From an uncultured Lachnospiraceae bacterium (GTDB taxonomy: Bacteria > Bacillota > Clostridia > Lachnospirales > Lachnospiraceae), in contig CALWEE010000109.1 in the NCBI GenBank assembly GCA_944376975.1, forward strand, positions 1 through 6,085: a stretch of 6,085 bases of DNA. Direction: 5' to 3'. Position 1 is the stretch's first letter. Each line of letters starts with the position of its first letter. This document shows positions 3,775 through 6,085 of the stretch, piece by piece. The notes below the pieces were generated by a model, which ran no database searches, was not told the origin of the DNA, and saw only the letters and a list, made by a program, of their open reading frames with translations. A program made the position numbers and the translations under genes.

Positions 3775-6085
3775 ATGAAGTGTATCATACTTGCAGGCGG
3801 AAAAGGGAACAGCCTGTGGCCGCTGTCACGGGAAAAGTATCCGAAACAGTTTATGAACATCCGCAGAAATCGTTCCCTGCTTCAGGAAACGATAGCGAAA
3901 AATATACCATTTTGCGACGAATTTATCATTACAACGAATAAAGATTACCATTTTATCGTAGAAAACCAGATGAAAGATTTCCAGGGGCTGCGTTACCGGT
4001 GCTTCCTGGAAGAAAGCGGCAAGAAGACCGCGCCGGCCATCGCCCTTGCGTGCATGTGCCTGAACCCTTCCGAACTGGTCTTTGTCGTTTCGGCGGATCA
4101 GGTGATCGAGGGCGATGATTACAAAGACACGATCCTTGAAGCCCAGCGGCTTGCCCGGCAGGAGATGCTGGTGACGTTCGGGTCGAAACCGGAGCATCCC
4201 CATACCGGGTACGGCTACATCCTCCATGAGGGGCAGGAAGTGCTGGCGTTTCGGGAGAAACCGGACGCGGAGGAAGCCCAGGCGTTTATCGAAGATGGAC
4301 ACTACCTGTGGAACAGCGGCAACTGTATGTTCCAGGCGGGGACGTTCCTGCATGAACTGGAGATGTACGCTCCGGAGGTATACCGGACGTGCCGCGCCTG
4401 CATCCGGCATCTGGACATATCCAAGCGGGATGTTTTGCTCCTTAAATATCTGACAAAAGATATCCCGTCTGTCAGCGTGGAAAAGGCGGTCTTTGAAAGA
4501 TCTGACCATGTGCGGGTGATCGAGTCCCATATCAAGTGGCACGACATCGGCGATCTGAAGAACCTGACAGAGTTTGTCCCGGAAAATGAAAATGAATATA
4601 TCATCAAAGAGAACTGCGATGACGTGGCGGTGATCAACCAGACGGAAGACCACCTTGTCGTAGTCAACGGGATCCAGGACGCGGTCGTGATCAATACGGA
4701 CGACGCGGTGTATATATCCCGTAAAGAAGCGTCCCGTGATATTAAAAAGATTATGGAAGAAAACGGGGAGAAGTACAGAGATTTCTTTGAAAATCACCGA
4801 CTGCGCTTCAAGTCCTGGGGCACATCCGAAGTGTTGGACCACAGCGCGAATTTTCAGGTGAAACGGCTGACGGTCTATCCCGGAAAGACCCACGCGCTGC
4901 ACAAACACGACATGCGCAGCGAGCAATGGACCATTGTCCAGGGCGTGGGAACGATCACCATCGGAAGGGAAAGAAAAGATTACTATCCCAAGGAGTCGGT
5001 CTATGTGCCGGTAGGCGTGGAACATGCCGTTTCCAACTACCAGAATGAAGATCTGGTTCTCGTGGAGATATCGGTGGGAAGCGAGATCTCGGAGGAAGAC
5101 AGCGTGCGCATTGGCCGCCGGGAAGAAGCGGTGATGGGCAGCACGGAGATGATCCGTCTCGAGCCGGCTTTCAAAGATTATCTTTGGGGCGGGACCCGGC
5201 TGAAAGATATTTATCATAAAAAATGCGATTACGATATCGTGGCGGAAAGCTGGGAACTGTCGGCCCACAAAGACGGCCAGAGCACGGTGGCCAACGGCCG
5301 GTATAAAGGCATGTTGTTCAATGAGTATCTGAAAAAGATCGGCCGGGATGCCTGGGGCTGGAAGTGTCAGGCTTTTGAGCGGTTCCCCATCCTGATCAAA
5401 CTCATCGACTCCAAACAGCCCTTGTCCATACAAGTCCATCCGGATGACGAGTTTGCTCTGCGGGAGGAAAATGAATACGGAAAGAACGAGATGTGGCACG
5501 TCATGGACTGCGACGCGGATTCCTACATTTATTACGGCGTCAGCCGGGACATCACGAAAGAGGAACTGGTCCGCCGGGTCAAAGATGATACGATCCTGGA
5601 CGTACTTAATAAGATCAAGGTCCAAAAGGGCGATACATTTTTTGTGGACGCGGGAACGATCCATGCCATCGGGCCGGGGATCCTTCTGTGCGAGATCCAG
5701 CAGAATTCCAACTGTACTTACCGCCTTTACGATTACGCCAGAAAAGACAAGTACGGACGGTACAGAGAGCTGAACGTGGAGAAGGCGAAAGAGGTTTCCA
5801 ACCTGGAGGCCAGACAGATCCTTTCCTGCGATTCAGGTTCGAACATCCAGGAATTCAGCGGCTACGAAGTGGAAAAGCTGGGGAGCTGCAAATATTTTGA
5901 AAGCAATAAATATCAGGTGTTTACGGAAACGGAATTTGAGATGAGCGACACCTCGTTCTGCGCGGTCGTCATACTGGAAGGCCAGGGCTTTATACGGTGT
6001 CAGGATGAAACGTTTAAGTTTAACGCGGCGGACACTTTCTTTATCCCCGCGGGTAAAAAGAAAGTACTGGTCCGGGGCAAGTGTT
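3775..6085 (+). CDS. Tripartite fusion: ManC-like nucleotidyltransferase, cupin, type I phosphomannose isomerase (3' partial)
   Basis: The frame is open for 770 codons and runs off the window; comparison with Bacillus-type ManA suggests only about 6-8 residues are missing. Module 1 (about 1-265) is a ManC-like nucleotidyltransferase with LAGGKG, PKQF (23-26), TGYGYI (144-149), Lys162 in FREKP and NSG (180-182). Its GxGxR motif reads GKGNS (Ser13 for Arg), and other signature residues have changed. Residues 266-340 resemble the ManC linker region. Module 2 (about 343-440) is the ManC C-terminal cupin, with His376, His378, Glu383 and His417 in standard metal-ligand positions. Module 3 (about 460-770) is a type I phosphomannose isomerase, with zinc ligands Gln553 and His555 (IQVHPDDE), Glu572 (KNEMW) and His630 (AGTIHAIG), and Arg650 in TYRLYDY. 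The secure role is fructose-6-phosphate/mannose-6-phosphate interconversion by module 3; guanylyltransferase activity is doubtful. The gene is divergent from manC-gmd-rmd and supplies the start of the same pathway. Confidence 0.9.
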   Translation, partial: MKCIILAGGKGNSLWPLSREKYPKQFMNIRRNRSLLQETIAKNIPFCDEFIITTNKDYHFIVENQMKDFQGLRYRCFLEESGKKTAPAIALACMCLNPSELVFVVSADQVIEGDDYKDTILEAQRLARQEMLVTFGSKPEHPHTGYGYILHEGQEVLAFREKPDAEEAQAFIEDGHYLWNSGNCMFQAGTFLHELEMYAPEVYRTCRACIRHLDISKRDVLLLKYLTKDIPSVSVEKAVFERSDHVRVIESHIKWHDIGDLKNLTEFVPENENEYIIKENCDDVAVINQTEDHLVVVNGIQDAVVINTDDAVYISRKEASRDIKKIMEENGEKYRDFFENHRLRFKSWGTSEVLDHSANFQVKRLTVYPGKTHALHKHDMRSEQWTIVQGVGTITIGRERKDYYPKESVYVPVGVEHAVSNYQNEDLVLVEISVGSEISEEDSVRIGRREEAVMGSTEMIRLEPAFKDYLWGGTRLKDIYHKKCDYDIVAESWELSAHKDGQSTVANGRYKGMLFNEYLKKIGRDAWGWKCQAFERFPILIKLIDSKQPLSIQVHPDDEFALREENEYGKNEMWHVMDCDADSYIYYGVSRDITKEELVRRVKDDTILDVLNKIKVQKGDTFFVDAGTIHAIGPGILLCEIQQNSNCTYRLYDYARKDKYGRYRELNVEKAKEVSNLEARQILSCDSGSNIQEFSGYEVEKLGSCKYFESNKYQVFTETEFEMSDTSFCAVVILEGQGFIRCQDETFKFNAADTFFIPAGKKKVLVRGKC

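Noticed and set aside
5120..5151. Internal translation start producing a free ManA module (ATG at 5134 or 5149)
   Set aside because: A weak GGGAAG lies 8 nt before the ATG at 5134, but purine-rich stretches are frequent in this coding sequence and nothing else supports an internal start.
3826..5664. A 612-codon open frame on the minus strand, antisense to the fusion gene
   Set aside because: It lies wholly inside a frame with clear, motif-complete homology on the other strand. It has no family resemblance and no convincing ribosome binding site. Its length follows from the rarity of TTA, CTA and TCA codons in the sense frame.

Overview
The window looks like a chromosomal sugar-nucleotide locus from a Gram-positive bacterium, most likely a member of the Bacillota/Clostridia (Lachnospiraceae-like). 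This rests on strong AGGAGG-type ribosome binding sites, moderate GC with an AT-rich promoter gap, a Gram-positive-style export signal on a Pro/Glu/Ser-repeat protein, and a ManA module of the Bacillus type. The taxonomic call is an inference; no rRNA or marker gene is present.

Layout. Two divergent transcription units are separated by about 214 bp (3561-3774). Leftward (minus strand), four tightly spaced genes (gaps of 27, 19 and 18 nt) probably form one operon: a canonical single-domain mannose-1-phosphate guanylyltransferase (manC, 2490-3560), GDP-mannose 4,6-dehydratase (gmd, 1431-2462), a GDP-4-keto-6-deoxy-D-mannose reductase of the Rmd type (470-1411), and a small secreted protein made mostly of 18-nt / 6-residue PES repeats (50-451). 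Rightward (plus strand), one long gene (3775 to beyond the window end) encodes a three-module protein: a ManC-like nucleotidyltransferase, the ManC-type cupin (the 'type II' phosphomannose isomerase module), and a type I, zinc-dependent phosphomannose isomerase (ManA). It is open for 770 codons and probably ends only a few residues past the window.

How they work together. The ManA module would make mannose-6-phosphate from fructose-6-phosphate. A phosphomannomutase not in this window would make mannose-1-phosphate. ManC then makes GDP-mannose, Gmd makes GDP-4-keto-6-deoxy-D-mannose, and Rmd makes GDP-D-rhamnose, a donor for surface glycans. The most unusual points are the tripartite fusion, whose nucleotidyltransferase module has lost several signature residues that the neighbouring stand-alone ManC keeps; the repeat protein in a sugar-nucleotide operon, which stops abruptly after its repeats and may be frameshifted; and a 10-bp-arm inverted repeat in the divergent promoter region that overlaps the -35 element of the fusion gene. 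I see no mobile element, CRISPR array, tRNA or rRNA.
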